DNA of 64,000 nt from Paenibacillus sp. BJ-4 (GCF_020404765.1 NZ_JAIVEM010000006.1:1-64000); one strand, 5' to 3'. Counted from the first letter of the stretch, positions 29,815-37,914 are shown. Program-made: numbers and translations. The notes: a model not told the origin generated them from the sequence alone.

Positions 29815-29877
29815 GAGTTTATTTATAAACTCTAAGGTTTATAAGCGGATTATATGACCAGATTTGTGGCATGTCAA
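29815..29877 (-). promoter_or_regulatory. Consensus promoter and palindromic operators of the efflux operon
   Basis: On the minus strand TTGACA (29877-29872), a 17-base spacer and TATAAT (29854-29849) form a perfect sigma-A promoter. Two overlapping perfect inverted repeats lie over the expected start site: TTATAAAC-6-GTTTATAA (29823-29844) and GAGTTTA-TTTA-TAAACTC (29815-29832). They are the likely TetR operators. Confidence 0.85.
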
Positions 29878-29961
29878 TAACAGGTTACAAAATAAAACGC
29901 TGATCAGGAGGAACAAAATGATTTGATTCAGGTCGATGGAGGAGCTGTGTGGATAAAACGT

Positions 29962-29997
29962 AAAAACGACCTTTCTCAAAAGAAGAGAAAGGTCGTT
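29962..29997 (-). terminator. Terminator of the TPR gene
   Basis: AACGACCTTTCTC and GAGAAAGGTCGTT pair around a 7-base loop; the minus-strand 3' side ends in five T. Confidence 0.85.
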
Positions 29998-30017
29998 AAG
30001 GTAAAATATAGATCCGT

Positions 30018-30695
30018 CTAGCCTATTAATTTACGGAATAAGCTGCGTACAGCCCACTTGCGCTCACTTCGTTTACGGTATTTGGGCAGAGAACGATAGA
30101 CGGCAATGGACTGGTTAAAGGCTGCCGTGGCCTCATCCTTGCGTCCCAGCATTCGGTACATCAAGCCTGTCAGATAATAGCCTTCGCTGGAAGAGGATTG
30201 AATTTCCTGAAATTGCTGCAGATAGTGCAGTGCCTTATTTACGTCGTGTTCCTTGAAAGCTGCGGCTAAATGCAAATAGGGCTCGCCGTATTGCACCCGC
30301 GGGTTAATGTCCAGTGCTTTCAGTAAATGCTGCTCTCCATCTTCCAGATGGTTTGTGTGTACTTCAGCCGTTCCTCGTGCATTCCAATAGTCTGCGGAAT
30401 CTTCATAGCGGGATTGAATTTCCAATAGAAGTTCCAAAGCCTGATGGTATTTCTTGCTTTCGATCCAAATACGAGCCAAATCGAACTTGGCAGCCACATC
30501 GTTGGTATTTAGCGCAATCTGTTGACGCAGCCGTGCCACGTTGCGTCTTCTTTTCCAGGGCTTGCTGATGCTGGGCAGTACACCCACAAAGCTGCGATCC
30601 AATATATAGATCACGATGAGCAGTACGATCAGCGCGAGAAAAGGGTTGCCAAGCAAGCTCCATAGTAGCGAAAAAATTAGAAATTTCCCAATCAT
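30018..30695 (-). CDS. Membrane-anchored TPR-repeat protein
   Basis: Protein of 225 residues. The first 35 residues are hydrophobic (FSLLWSLLGNPFLALIVLLIVIYIL) and should anchor it; the rest holds several tetratricopeptide repeats (FDLARIWIESKKYHQALELLLEI, YWNARGTAEVHTNHLEDGEQHLLKAL, YYLTGLMYRMLGRKDEATAAF), a protein-binding scaffold. The C-terminus is basic. AGGAGG precedes the ATG. It is monocistronic with its own terminator. Partner and role are unknown. Confidence 0.85.
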   Translation of the reverse strand: MIGKFLIFSLLWSLLGNPFLALIVLLIVIYILDRSFVGVLPSISKPWKRRRNVARLRQQIALNTNDVAAKFDLARIWIESKKYHQALELLLEIQSRYEDSADYWNARGTAEVHTNHLEDGEQHLLKALDINPRVQYGEPYLHLAAAFKEHDVNKALHYLQQFQEIQSSSSEGYYLTGLMYRMLGRKDEATAAFNQSIAVYRSLPKYRKRSERKWAVRSLFRKLIG

Positions 30696-30977
30696 TCTGC
30701 TCCCATCCTCCTGTACATGTAACCATCCATACTTTCCACATTATAGCATAGGGTCACTTTAAGGGTCATTAGCATGATGAGATTTCGAAGGATGATAGCT
30801 TTCTATATTGGTGGGGGGTAAGCGAGAAAAGGAACCCTTGAATACAGAAGCGACATTAGTTTTGTATTATGGCAAAGGGTATCTAAGTAACGCTAAGCAT
30901 ATGAAACTTGTTTACCTTTTTTACAAACCCAAAAGGCCTTAAAACGCAAATATGAGCCTCTAAGGACATCCTATTTT

Positions 30978-31349
30978 TTATTCCCGCCAAAAGGTTGAAC
31001 AGTCTGCCTTATCCAAAATATTAAACTCGATTATTTTCTCAAGTAATGAAAAATCAACTGGACTATCCCACTGGATACGTACCAACTGCTTGGTGTGATC
31101 ATAGCCAGCCTGCACAATTAACTCAGAAAAATGATTAATCCCTGCCCTTTCAGGAGCAACGGCCAAATGATGTTTGGCTACGCTAAAGCCAATAATAAAT
31201 GTGCCGTGATCCGTAAACATAGGCTGATTCCACGCAATTTTTGGCATTAAATTTGGAAACTTCTTGAATACCCAAGCCAAAACCTCTTGAGTTCGGGCCC
31301 GATGTTGCGGGTTATCAATATGTGTTAAATATTCTGCAAAAGCTTCCAT
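30978..31349 (-). CDS. DUF1801 / frataxin-like iron chaperone (YdhG/Fra-like)
   Basis: Protein of 123 residues of the YdhG family (B. subtilis Fra, a frataxin-fold iron chaperone for Fe-S cluster assembly). The family pattern is seen in [23 protein letters not shown], followed by [18 protein letters not shown]. Cytoplasmic. A GGAGG site precedes the ATG. It is the last ordinary gene before the rearranged zone at 31.4-34.4 kb. Confidence 0.85.
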   Translation of the reverse strand: MEAFAEYLTHIDNPQHRARTQEVLAWVFKKFPNLMPKIAWNQPMFTDHGTFIIGFSVAKHHLAVAPERAGINHFSELIVQAGYDHTKQLVRIQWDSPVDFSLLEKIIEFNILDKADCSTFWRE

Positions 31350-31482
31350 GTTGTTCCCTCCTAAAATAAAAAATATGTCGTTCAGAGAAGTTCCTCAAAC
31401 CTATTTGTCGTTAAAATTCCTCACAGAATCGCTCAGACACGTTCTTAACAACACCTATTTCCAACTATATATATTTTCAAAC

Positions 31483-31507
31483 TAGTAGAAAGATCCTGAA
31501 ATAACGT
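31483..31507 (+). repeat. 25-base direct repeat, copy 1
   Basis: Matches 33823-33847 at 24 of 25 positions (TAGTAGAA, one variable base, GATCCTGAAATAACGT). The second copy lies at the end of an IS630 remnant, so this one may be a leftover end of a second copy of the same element. Confidence 0.8.
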
Positions 31508-31534
31508 GCTTAAGCCCCAGCCCGGGGATTAACG

Positions 31535-31874
31535 GGAATTCCGGCTCAAAACCGAAATCGGTGCTTGACCAGAGGAGTAGATGCGAGTGCGTAAAAGCGG
31601 GCGAAAAATCTAATGGTTGTGAGCGACGCTATTGGGTAAAAATGGGGGTTTACAAAATGTAACGGTTGCCAGCGGGCCTATTTCCCGTTTTTTCGTAGGC
31701 AGAGGGGCTGTTTCGTCCAAATAAGCGCGCATACAACCGTTAGAAAGAAACCCCCTTTTTTTGGTCCGATTAAGCGCTATGACAACCGTTAGCGTAGCAA
31801 TGTTCCAAACAGGTCGCTCGTTCGAGGCTAACCCGTTGGTCAAGCACCGATTTCTAGGTTGAGCCGGAAATCCT
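31535..31874. repeat. Inverted-repeat element, MITE-like or imperfect palindrome
   Basis: The ends (31535-31570 and 31838-31873) are inverted repeats of about 36 bases with about 5 mismatches. Inside, the motif TAACGGTTG or its near relative occurs twice on the plus strand (31611-31619 as TAATGGTTG, 31660-31668) and twice inverted (31734-31742, 31783-31791), each followed by a GCGC-TATT-like block, so the whole 340 bases fold on themselves. No coding frame is inside. A non-autonomous element or a dispersed intergenic repeat is the simplest reading. Confidence 0.7.
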
Positions 31875-31913
31875 CCAGCTAATCTCTTGTTATTCGCAAG
31901 CCAATGTTTTATA

Positions 31914-31942
31914 TTGACATAAGAGTAGGTCAAAAATAAAAG
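31914..31942 (+). promoter_or_regulatory. Candidate promoter of the TetR-metAP pair
   Basis: TTGACA at 31914-31919, 17 bases, TAAAAG at 31937-31942; the ribosome site AGAGGTGA follows directly. Confidence 0.5.
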
Positions 31943-31957
31943 AGGTGAACGGACGAG

Positions 31958-32695
31958 ATGTCTCCACGCACGAAGGAACAAAACGAAGAGATCCGGCTGC
32001 GGCGTCTGGCGCAAATCCGGAAAGCCGCTGCCGATGTGTTTTTGAATAAAGGGCCTTTACTGGAAATCCGCGATGTGGCCGTGCAGGCGGGACTCGGCTA
32101 TGGCACGGTATACCATTATTACAGCAATAAGGGCGATTTGCTCCACGATCTGCTATGGGACGCGTTGGAGCGGGCCGAGGGATGGCTGGAGGCCTCGCTA
32201 GAGGCCCCGCGCGCTTCGGCTTCGGGGGAGGCACCGGCGGGCGGGCATTTCGGCTTGGCTGCTGCGGCAGCGGACACCGGGAACTCGGCTACCGCGGATT
32301 CCCGAAGCGGAAGCCGCGAAACGGCCGCTGCCGCAGAGCTTGGCCCCGTCGCCGCCGCCAGCGTCCGGCTGCTGCAGCTTTGGGCGGAGGACCACGCCCT
32401 GTACCTGCTGCATAAGCTGGCCGGTGAGAGCTTTGCCTCGCTGCCTGAAGCGCGCTCGGCCCCGCTCTCGGCCGCCTTTCGCCGGGAGGTGCTCGCGCCG
32501 CTTGCCGCGCTGCTGGAAACCGGGCGTGCGGCGGACGGGGCTGCCGCTTCCGGCGGAAACGCGGCGGAGCCGCCATATCGGCTACAGCACGCGGAAATGC
32601 TGCTGGCCGCCTTGGTCGGCTGCGCCTCGCTTTCGCTTCGCCGCGGAAAGCTGCACGAGGAAGCCAGGGATATCGTCCGGTTTTTAAAATTATAG
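31958..32695 (+). CDS. TetR/AcrR-family regulator, GC-rich insert
   Basis: Regulator of 245 residues. The N-terminal DNA-binding domain is clear (RLAQIRKAAADVFLNKGPLLEIRDVAVQAG, then YGTVYHYYSNKGDLL). The ligand domain is interrupted by alanine/glycine/serine-rich low-complexity stretches (about residues 85-130 and 190-205), unusual for the family. The gene is far richer in G and C than its surroundings, as is the methionine aminopeptidase gene 26 bases downstream, with which it forms a pair. The composition and the flanking repeats suggest acquisition from a GC-rich Paenibacillus-like donor. Confidence 0.88.
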   Translation: MSPRTKEQNEEIRLRRLAQIRKAAADVFLNKGPLLEIRDVAVQAGLGYGTVYHYYSNKGDLLHDLLWDALERAEGWLEASLEAPRASASGEAPAGGHFGLAAAAADTGNSATADSRSGSRETAAAAELGPVAAASVRLLQLWAEDHALYLLHKLAGESFASLPEARSAPLSAAFRREVLAPLAALLETGRAADGAAASGGNAAEPPYRLQHAEMLLAALVGCASLSLRRGKLHEEARDIVRFLKL

Positions 32696-32721
32696 AATTG
32701 ATAAGGAGCGAATAAACAAAG

Positions 32722-33468
32722 ATGATCATTTTAAAATCACCTAGGGAAATCGAACAGATGAAGCCGGCGAGCCAAATCGTTGCGGACTGCTACCGCGAGG
32801 TAGCCAAACTGATCCAGCCTGGGATCACCACCCGGGAAATCAATGACTTTGTTGCCAGACACATCACCAAGCTGGGCGGCAAGCAGTTTACGAAAGGGTA
32901 CAACGGTTTCCCCGCCGAAACCTGCATTTCGGTCAACGATGTGGTGGCCCACGGCATTCCTTCGAACCGGGCGCTTATGGACGGCGACTTGCTGAAGCTC
33001 GATATCGTCGTGGAATACGGCGGATGGTTCGGCGATTCGTGCTGGTGCTATGCGGTGGGAAATATCCGACCGGAGGCGCAAAAATTAATGAAGGTGACAA
33101 AGGAATGCTTGGATCTGGGGATCGCCCAGGCGATCCCCGGGGGCCGGCTTGGCGACATAACGTCGGCGATTCAACAGCATGCGGAAGCGAACGGGTATTC
33201 GGTCGTACGCGATCTGCTGGCGCATGGGATCGGGCGGAGCTTGCACGAGGAGCCGAGCTACGAGCATATCGGCGTAGCCGGCAAAGGCATTCGGTTAAAG
33301 GAAGGCATGGTGTTTACGATTGAACCGATGGTCAACGAAGGTACGTTCCGTATCACGATCGACGACGATCAGTGGACGGCGAGAACGGCCGACGGCAAGT
33401 TGTCGGCGCAATATGAGCATACGATCGCAGTCACGCCGGACGGACCGCTGATTTTAACGGCCCAGTAA
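32722..33468 (+). CDS. map: Methionine aminopeptidase, type I (second copy type)
   Basis: Enzyme of 248 residues removing the initiator methionine. All five metal ligands are recognisable: Asp in LKLDIVVEYGG, Asp in WFGDSCW, His in LAHGIGRSLHEEP, Glu in TIEPMV and Glu in QYEHTI. The usual essential map lies in the ribosomal-protein cluster; this copy, paired with a TetR regulator in a GC-rich insert, is likely an accessory YflG-like paralogue, perhaps a resistance copy against an aminopeptidase inhibitor (speculation). AAGGAG precedes the ATG. A terminator follows at 33625. Confidence 0.92.
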   Translation: MIILKSPREIEQMKPASQIVADCYREVAKLIQPGITTREINDFVARHITKLGGKQFTKGYNGFPAETCISVNDVVAHGIPSNRALMDGDLLKLDIVVEYGGWFGDSCWCYAVGNIRPEAQKLMKVTKECLDLGIAQAIPGGRLGDITSAIQQHAEANGYSVVRDLLAHGIGRSLHEEPSYEHIGVAGKGIRLKEGMVFTIEPMVNEGTFRITIDDDQWTARTADGKLSAQYEHTIAVTPDGPLILTAQ

Positions 33469-33624
33469 GAATAGAGACGAACGGACGGGAATGCGTCATT
33501 TTAGGAAATAAGTCGCCAACCCAGCCTGACGAAAGTTCGTAATCCGAAACGACGAGAAAGCGCTGAGCCCAGCCTGGAACCAGAGAAGTTTTTTTACATG
33601 GTTTGTAACTTTACCGATTTACGA

Positions 33625-33650
33625 AAAACCGCGTTGTTATGCGGTTTTTT
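33625..33650 (+). terminator. Terminator after map
   Basis: AAAACCGC-GTTGTTAT-GCGGTTTTTT: an 8-base stem, 8-base loop and T run. Confidence 0.85.
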
Positions 33651-33822
33651 ATTATGACTTTGGTATCAATTTTGTAACCTTTATGGAAAAGGGTGTAAAA
33701 ATCGAACGAAACTTAGTGCACAATTCGTGCGTCTAATTTATGACGATTCGCCAAGCCGGATCTGGTGCCGAAAAACCGTCTCCCCGGAAAAATGGACCAG
33801 AAGTAAAACACTTCCATTAGCT

Positions 33823-33847
33823 TAGTAGAACGATCCTGAAATAACGT
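33823..33847 (+). repeat. 25-base direct repeat, copy 2, at IS630 remnant end
   Basis: Differs from 31483-31507 at one position. It abuts the 3' end of the IS630 transposase remnant and may include that element's terminal repeat; a CGACCCT-like stretch near 34234-34240 could be the partner end. Confidence 0.75.
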
Positions 33848-33856
33848 AAAAGACAT

Positions 33857-34205
33857 TCAACCTAACCCATGCTTCCAACGAAAAGGAACAGGATTGGCGT
33901 TGACTTCTTGAAGATACAATTCAATACGTTGTTTCAATTCTTCCTTGGACTTCACTCGTAGGTGACGAAGCACTTGTTTCGTCATCTTTGCAAAAAAGCT
34001 TTCAATCACATTGAGTCAAGAACCATGTTTGGGGGTGAAGATCAGTTCAAAACGTCCGGGCACACTCTCCGTCGGCATAATGGAGAAGAATTCGCGCGCG
34101 CTCAACCCGTCGGAATTCTTCTGTACGCGCTTTGCTTATTCGCTGAAGCATTTCACGATCCGCATCCGCTACATGCAGTTTTTCTTTTTTGGACTTGAAA
34201 GGCAT
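33857..34205 (-). pseudogene. IS630-family transposase remnant with internal deletion
   Basis: Reading the minus strand from ATG at 34205 (GGAGAG upstream), the N-terminal part of an IS630 transposase is seen: KLHVADADREMLQRI then FRRVERARILLHYADGES. It then jumps to the C-terminal part, IFTPKHGS-stop-LNVIESFFAKMTKQVLRHLR and VNANPVPFRWKHGLG, ending at TGA 33857-33859. The middle (most of the DDE catalytic core, about 200 codons) is missing and an in-frame stop replaces the tryptophan in the usual KHGSW motif. It is dead. Confidence 0.85.
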
Positions 34206-34235
34206 GATATCTCTCCGTTCGTGTGTTAGAAAAGA

Positions 34236-34360
34236 GGGTCGAATTACGTGTTGAACAATGGGAACGAATCAATACCTTTTGCCGCCTGAACGCAAACCGC
34301 AAGGGAGGCGTCCGGCAGAAGGCAATCAGAAGATAATGAATGTGGTACTGGAATAGCCTG
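34236..34360 (+). pseudogene. IS5-family transposase N-terminal fragment, frameshifted
   Basis: EQWERINTF in one frame followed by LPPERKPQGRRPAEGNQK then IMNVVLE in the next frame resembles the N-terminus of IS5-type transposases (QWERIxPLLPPxRxxxGRP). It ends at a TAG. It is a short decayed fragment beside the IS630 remnant. Confidence 0.5.
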
Positions 34361-34384
34361 CTGTTATTGGCTATCCGGATCGTC

Positions 34385-35419
34385 TTAAAACAGCCTGCGG
34401 GCTGTTACGAAACGTTCCTGCCATTTACCGTCAAGCGTGTCAAAATGAACGCCGCGTTCTTTGGAGAATGTATGCAGTAATTTGTTGTTCCCTGCATAGA
34501 TAGCCACATGGCCGATCTCCAGCCCGCGTGCGCTAAAGAACAGCAAGTCGCCTTTGCGCAGCTCGTTCAGCCCGACCTCCCGACCTTCTTTAGCCTGATC
34601 GTAAGAGACACGGGGGAGGACGATGGAGAGCGTATGCCGGAACACTTCCCCCACAAAAGAAGAACAATCAAAGGTCGATGTCTGGCCGGTTGCTGCGCCG
34701 AATTCATAAGGGCTACCGAGAAATTTCTCGCCGTAGGCGATCAGTTCATCTCCTTGCTGTTCCGCCAGGGATGGGCTGGTATAATCGCTGTATTTTGGTT
34801 TAGCCGATATGTAGCCGGTCAGGTTGTCTTTAGTACGCACTTCCAGCCAGAGGGCATTGACCTCGCGGATGACATGAACCTTTTCGCCGCTTGGAATAAG
34901 CCGCAGGGAAGGGGAAGCTCCCGATGAATCCGGCTTGCTGCGCAGGTTGACCCCGGAAAGGACCGTTGTGAAAAAATCGTCCCTGGAGACAATCCGGATC
35001 GCCCGGGTCGGGGCATCCCACTTCACTGTGCTCCCAAGTGCTTCGCTTACAAAACGTAGTGGAACCATCGTGTTGCCCTTAATAATCTGTCCGGGAACAT
35101 TCAGGGACAGGGGATTGCCGTTTAGGGTGGCAGAAAGTTCCCCGATGCGGTAGGTCAGCACCGTGTTGCCTTTGGTTGCTGTTACGGTTTTGCTGGTTCC
35201 GTCCCAGGAAAGCCCGGCTCCTTGCGCCTCAAACAACTGGCGAATAGGGACGAGTGTTGTACCGCCTAGCAGCAACGGCTGGGCGGCAAGCTGAAGCGGG
35301 CGGTCATTCACATAGACGGTCGTCACCGGATTCAGCGGCACCGACTCCGCATAAGACGAGTTCGCTTGGAGCAGCGACACAGCCAGCAGAGCCAGCAATA
35401 CTCCTTTTTTCATTGTCAT
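34385..35419 (-). CDS. Secreted NlpC/P60 endopeptidase with copper-amine-oxidase-like and SH3 domains
   Basis: Secreted protein of 344 residues. A signal peptide ends near SYAES (residue 25). A copper amine oxidase N-like domain (about 30-145; TLVPIRQLFEAQG, NTMVPLRFVSEALGSTVKWD), common on Paenibacillus wall proteins, is followed by an SH3b domain (about 155-205; GVNLRSKPDSSG) and a C-terminal NlpC/P60 domain with catalytic Cys in TFDCSSFVG, His in IGHVAIYAG and a third-site His in LLHTFSKE. It should cut the peptide stem of peptidoglycan. GAGGTGATG precedes the ATG. No terminator is seen between it and the IS remnants. Confidence 0.93.
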   Translation of the reverse strand: MTMKKGVLLALLAVSLLQANSSYAESVPLNPVTTVYVNDRPLQLAAQPLLLGGTTLVPIRQLFEAQGAGLSWDGTSKTVTATKGNTVLTYRIGELSATLNGNPLSLNVPGQIIKGNTMVPLRFVSEALGSTVKWDAPTRAIRIVSRDDFFTTVLSGVNLRSKPDSSGASPSLRLIPSGEKVHVIREVNALWLEVRTKDNLTGYISAKPKYSDYTSPSLAEQQGDELIAYGEKFLGSPYEFGAATGQTSTFDCSSFVGEVFRHTLSIVLPRVSYDQAKEGREVGLNELRKGDLLFFSARGLEIGHVAIYAGNNKLLHTFSKERGVHFDTLDGKWQERFVTARRLF

Positions 35420-35759
35420 GCTGTCATCACCTCGTTGTTAATATGTTCATCTAAGTTGTACGAGGCTGCCTTTGATTAGTTGTGTACCAAATATTGGACT
35501 GATTCTGCAGGATACTCGTCAAAAGAACCAAATCATCCGGGTCAGTCTAGGCTTGTTTAATGGAGTTTGAAAACGAAGACAGCAGATTTTCTTTGGGAAA
35601 ACAAAATAAACAAAAATAAAACAAAATACAATCTGTGTTTTGATATTGACATCAAAATGAAATAAAGATAAAATTACATATGTGAAATATTTCACTTTTA
35701 AGAATGGTTCCGTATTTAGCGAGGCATCAAGAAGTGAATCCTTTAGGAGGCCGATTTTT
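35420..35759. other. Intergenic region, 340 bases
   Basis: Divergent promoter region of the NlpC/P60 gene and the alcohol dehydrogenase gene. The right part holds a good promoter and a Rex-like palindrome (35646-35695); the left part shows nothing I can name. Confidence 0.7.
35646..35695 (+). promoter_or_regulatory. Promoter with Rex-like operator
   Basis: TTGACA at 35646-35651, a 17-base spacer, TAAAAT at 35669-35674. Immediately downstream, over the likely start site, lies the perfect palindrome GTGAAATATTTCAC (35682-35695), which matches the core of the Rex consensus TTGTGAAATATTTCACAA. Confidence 0.8.
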
Positions 35760-36911
35760 ATGAGCGCACATGTATTTTTTGTACCGTCTATCAATCTAAT
35801 GGGAAAAGGCTGTTTGCATGAGGTTGGACCCTATATAAAAGAACTGAATTTAAACAAAGCATTAGTCGTGACGGATAAGTTTTTGATGAAAAGCGGTATT
35901 GCAGGCAAGGTCACATCCTTGCTGGATGATATTGGCTTGGACTATGCGGTATACGATGAGGTTAAACCAAATCCGACCTGTAAAAATGTACATGATGGCG
36001 TTCAATTTTTGCAAGAAAACGGTTGTGATTTTTTAATTTCCATTGGCGGAGGATCACCACAGGATACGGCTAAGGGAATCGGCATTATTGCTACCAATGG
36101 GGGACATATAACCGAGTATGAGGGCGTTCATAAATCCAAGCATAAATCGCTGCCTATTGTCGCTATTAATACCACGGCAGGAACATCCGCTGAAATCACG
36201 ATTAATTATGTCATTACGGACGAAGAACGCAAGGTCAAAATGGTTATGGTTGACAAGAATAGTGTAGCTGCGATTTCGGTCAACGATCCTGAACTGATGG
36301 TAGACAAACCCGCCGCGTTAACGGCAGCTACAGGACTAGATGCTTTGACACATGCCATTGAAGCTTTGGTTACTCCAGGTTCCTATCCTGTAACGGATGC
36401 AACCGCGTTGGCAGCAGTAGAGATTATTTTTAATCATTTGGCCCGTACGGTGAAAAATGGTCATGATATAGAAGCACGTGAGCAAATGGTTTTTGCTATC
36501 TTCTTGGGAGGACTTGCATTTAACAATGCCGGCTTGGGTTACGTTCATGCTATGGCCCATCAGCTTGGCGGCGCATACGATTTGCCGCATGGTGTTTGCA
36601 ATGCCATGCTGCTGCCGATTGTGGAGGAGGAGAATGCCAAGTATGTACCAGAGAAATTTCGTGCCATCGCTAAGGTCATCGGTTTTGAAGACAAGGGGAA
36701 AACGGATAAGGAATGCGCAGCTTATGTAATCCAAAGAATCAAAGACCTGTCGAAGGAAGTTGGGATTCCTTCCAAGCTTTCTGAACTGGGCGTAAATGAA
36801 GTGGATTTGGATCTGCTCGCCGAGAACTCAATGAAGGATGCTTGCGCTCCAAGCAATCCGTTCATACCTACCAAAGAACAAGTCATCGAGATGTTTAAGA
36901 AAATTCTTTAA
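35760..36911 (+). CDS. Iron-containing alcohol dehydrogenase
   Basis: Enzyme of 383 residues, the family length. The nucleotide-binding SIGGGSPQDTAKGIG motif and the iron site (Asp and His in GLDALTHAIEAL; His in AHQLGG and in DLPHGVCNA) are all present. It reduces aldehydes or oxidises short alcohols or diols with NAD(H). The start at 35760 follows AGGAGG; a longer frame opening at 35682 would begin inside the operator. The Rex-like palindrome suggests repression at low NADH/NAD ratio and induction in fermentation. It is followed by a strong terminator. Confidence 0.94.
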   Translation: MSAHVFFVPSINLMGKGCLHEVGPYIKELNLNKALVVTDKFLMKSGIAGKVTSLLDDIGLDYAVYDEVKPNPTCKNVHDGVQFLQENGCDFLISIGGGSPQDTAKGIGIIATNGGHITEYEGVHKSKHKSLPIVAINTTAGTSAEITINYVITDEERKVKMVMVDKNSVAAISVNDPELMVDKPAALTAATGLDALTHAIEALVTPGSYPVTDATALAAVEIIFNHLARTVKNGHDIEAREQMVFAIFLGGLAFNNAGLGYVHAMAHQLGGAYDLPHGVCNAMLLPIVEEENAKYVPEKFRAIAKVIGFEDKGKTDKECAAYVIQRIKDLSKEVGIPSKLSELGVNEVDLDLLAENSMKDACAPSNPFIPTKEQVIEMFKKIL

Positions 36912-36944
36912 ATAAAAGGTGCAATTATTTGTTATATGCTATTA

Positions 36945-36988
36945 AGGGCTGTCCCAGATTATCGAAGAATACTGGGAACAGCCCTTTT
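36945..36988 (+). terminator. Terminator after alcohol dehydrogenase gene
   Basis: AGGGCTGTCCCAG pairs with CTGGGAACAGCCCT (one bulge), followed by five T. Confidence 0.9.
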
Positions 36989-37002
36989 TATACATTTTAC
37001 TT

Positions 37003-37246
37003 CTAAGAAATCTGCGAGACTAGAGATAAGACAACCCCGTTGAATATTAAGGGCACTGCTCTCTCGGCTAAGGCTGTATGGGACTCTTTTTTTCCTTCTA
37101 CATTCCAACGAAAGGTTACACCATAAATAGACCAGCTTAAAATGGTTGCAGCAAGCTCTAGCGTTCTTTGATCTGCATTGTTTGTTTCTCTTGTTATGAG
37201 CTGAAGTATGAATTGCTCTAATTGATTCTTAATATGTTCTTCCAGG
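37003..37246 (-). pseudogene. TetR-family regulator, C-terminal remnant
   Basis: Minus-strand reading gives LEEHIKNQLEQFILQLITRE, RTLELAATILSWSIYGVTFRW and an end at TAG 37003-37005, the helical C-terminal ligand domain of a TetR regulator. The DNA-binding half is gone; the frame runs straight into the flavin oxidoreductase fragment on the other strand at about 37243-37250. A deletion of the divergent region removed both 5' ends. Confidence 0.6.
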
Positions 37247-37728
37247 ATCGGTGGAGCTCAGCCGAATCCGGATCACTGTCCATTGGCCCATCCGGGCTGG
37301 ATCTGGAAGGAAATAAAGTGACTGAGCCGATGGCAGAAGAAGAAATCGCCAAGGTCATTGAGGCCTTTGCCGATGCGGCAGCGAATGCAAAACGACTTGG
37401 CTTTGACGGCGTTGAAATTCAAGGGGCGCACGGCTACCTAGTTGATCAATTCTTCTGGGAGAAAACGAACCAACGGACGGATCGCTATGGCGGCAACATC
37501 ATAAAACGTGCTCAATTTGCTGTCGAACTTGTGGAAGCTATTCGTGCTGCAGTTGGCCCTGATTACCCAATTAATGAACTACTGGAACGACTGAACAACA
37601 ATGAATTTGATCTGGTAGCCGTTGGGCGCGCGCTATTGAGCGATCCTGCATGGGCTACGAAAATACGTGAAGGTCGGATTCATGATCTTCAAACGTTCAC
37701 TCCAGAGGCACTTAAGACTCTCTTCTAA
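37244..37728 (+). pseudogene. Old yellow enzyme-type flavin oxidoreductase, truncated and internally deleted
   Basis: The frame carries the middle of an NADH:flavin oxidoreductase (AFADAAANAKRLGFDGVEIQ, GAHGYLVDQFFWEKTNQRTD, RYGG) and then jumps from AVGPDYPI to ELLERLNNNEFDLVAVGRAL and LSDPAWATKIREGR. About 60-80 residues between are missing, as is the whole N-terminal third with the FMN-binding start. It cannot fold as a complete barrel. The stop at 37726-37728 is the natural end. Confidence 0.75.
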
Positions 37729-37914
37729 TGTATCTAATTATGTAATGTTTACACCATAAAAATCCATATAGGCCCCTAACGGTAATAAGACGAGTTGACG
37801 TTCAGAAACCGCTGAGGGGTCATTTTGTGCAATCCATTTAAGCCTGTGTGAGTAGCTCGACAAGGGAAAATTAAAGAATTTTGGGAAGAGTGTGTGAATG
37901 CCTGCAAAAAGCAC

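Larger units (their letters stand above)
31350..31957. other. Intergenic region with repeats, 608 bases
   Basis: No gene is visible. The stretch holds a copy of a 25-base repeat (31483-31507), a 340-base inverted-repeat element (31535-31874) and the promoter of the TetR gene (31914-31942). Confidence 0.75.
33469..33856. other. Intergenic region, 388 bases
   Basis: Holds the terminator at 33625-33650 and the second copy of the 25-base repeat at 33823-33847. No coding frame is convincing. Confidence 0.7.

Noticed and set aside
32289..32729. Long antisense frame in the TetR gene
   Set aside because: High GC leaves few stops by chance; proline/arginine-rich product with no family pattern.
33962..34198. 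Plus-strand frames across the IS630 remnant
   Set aside because: They are shadows; the minus strand gives recognisable transposase segments.
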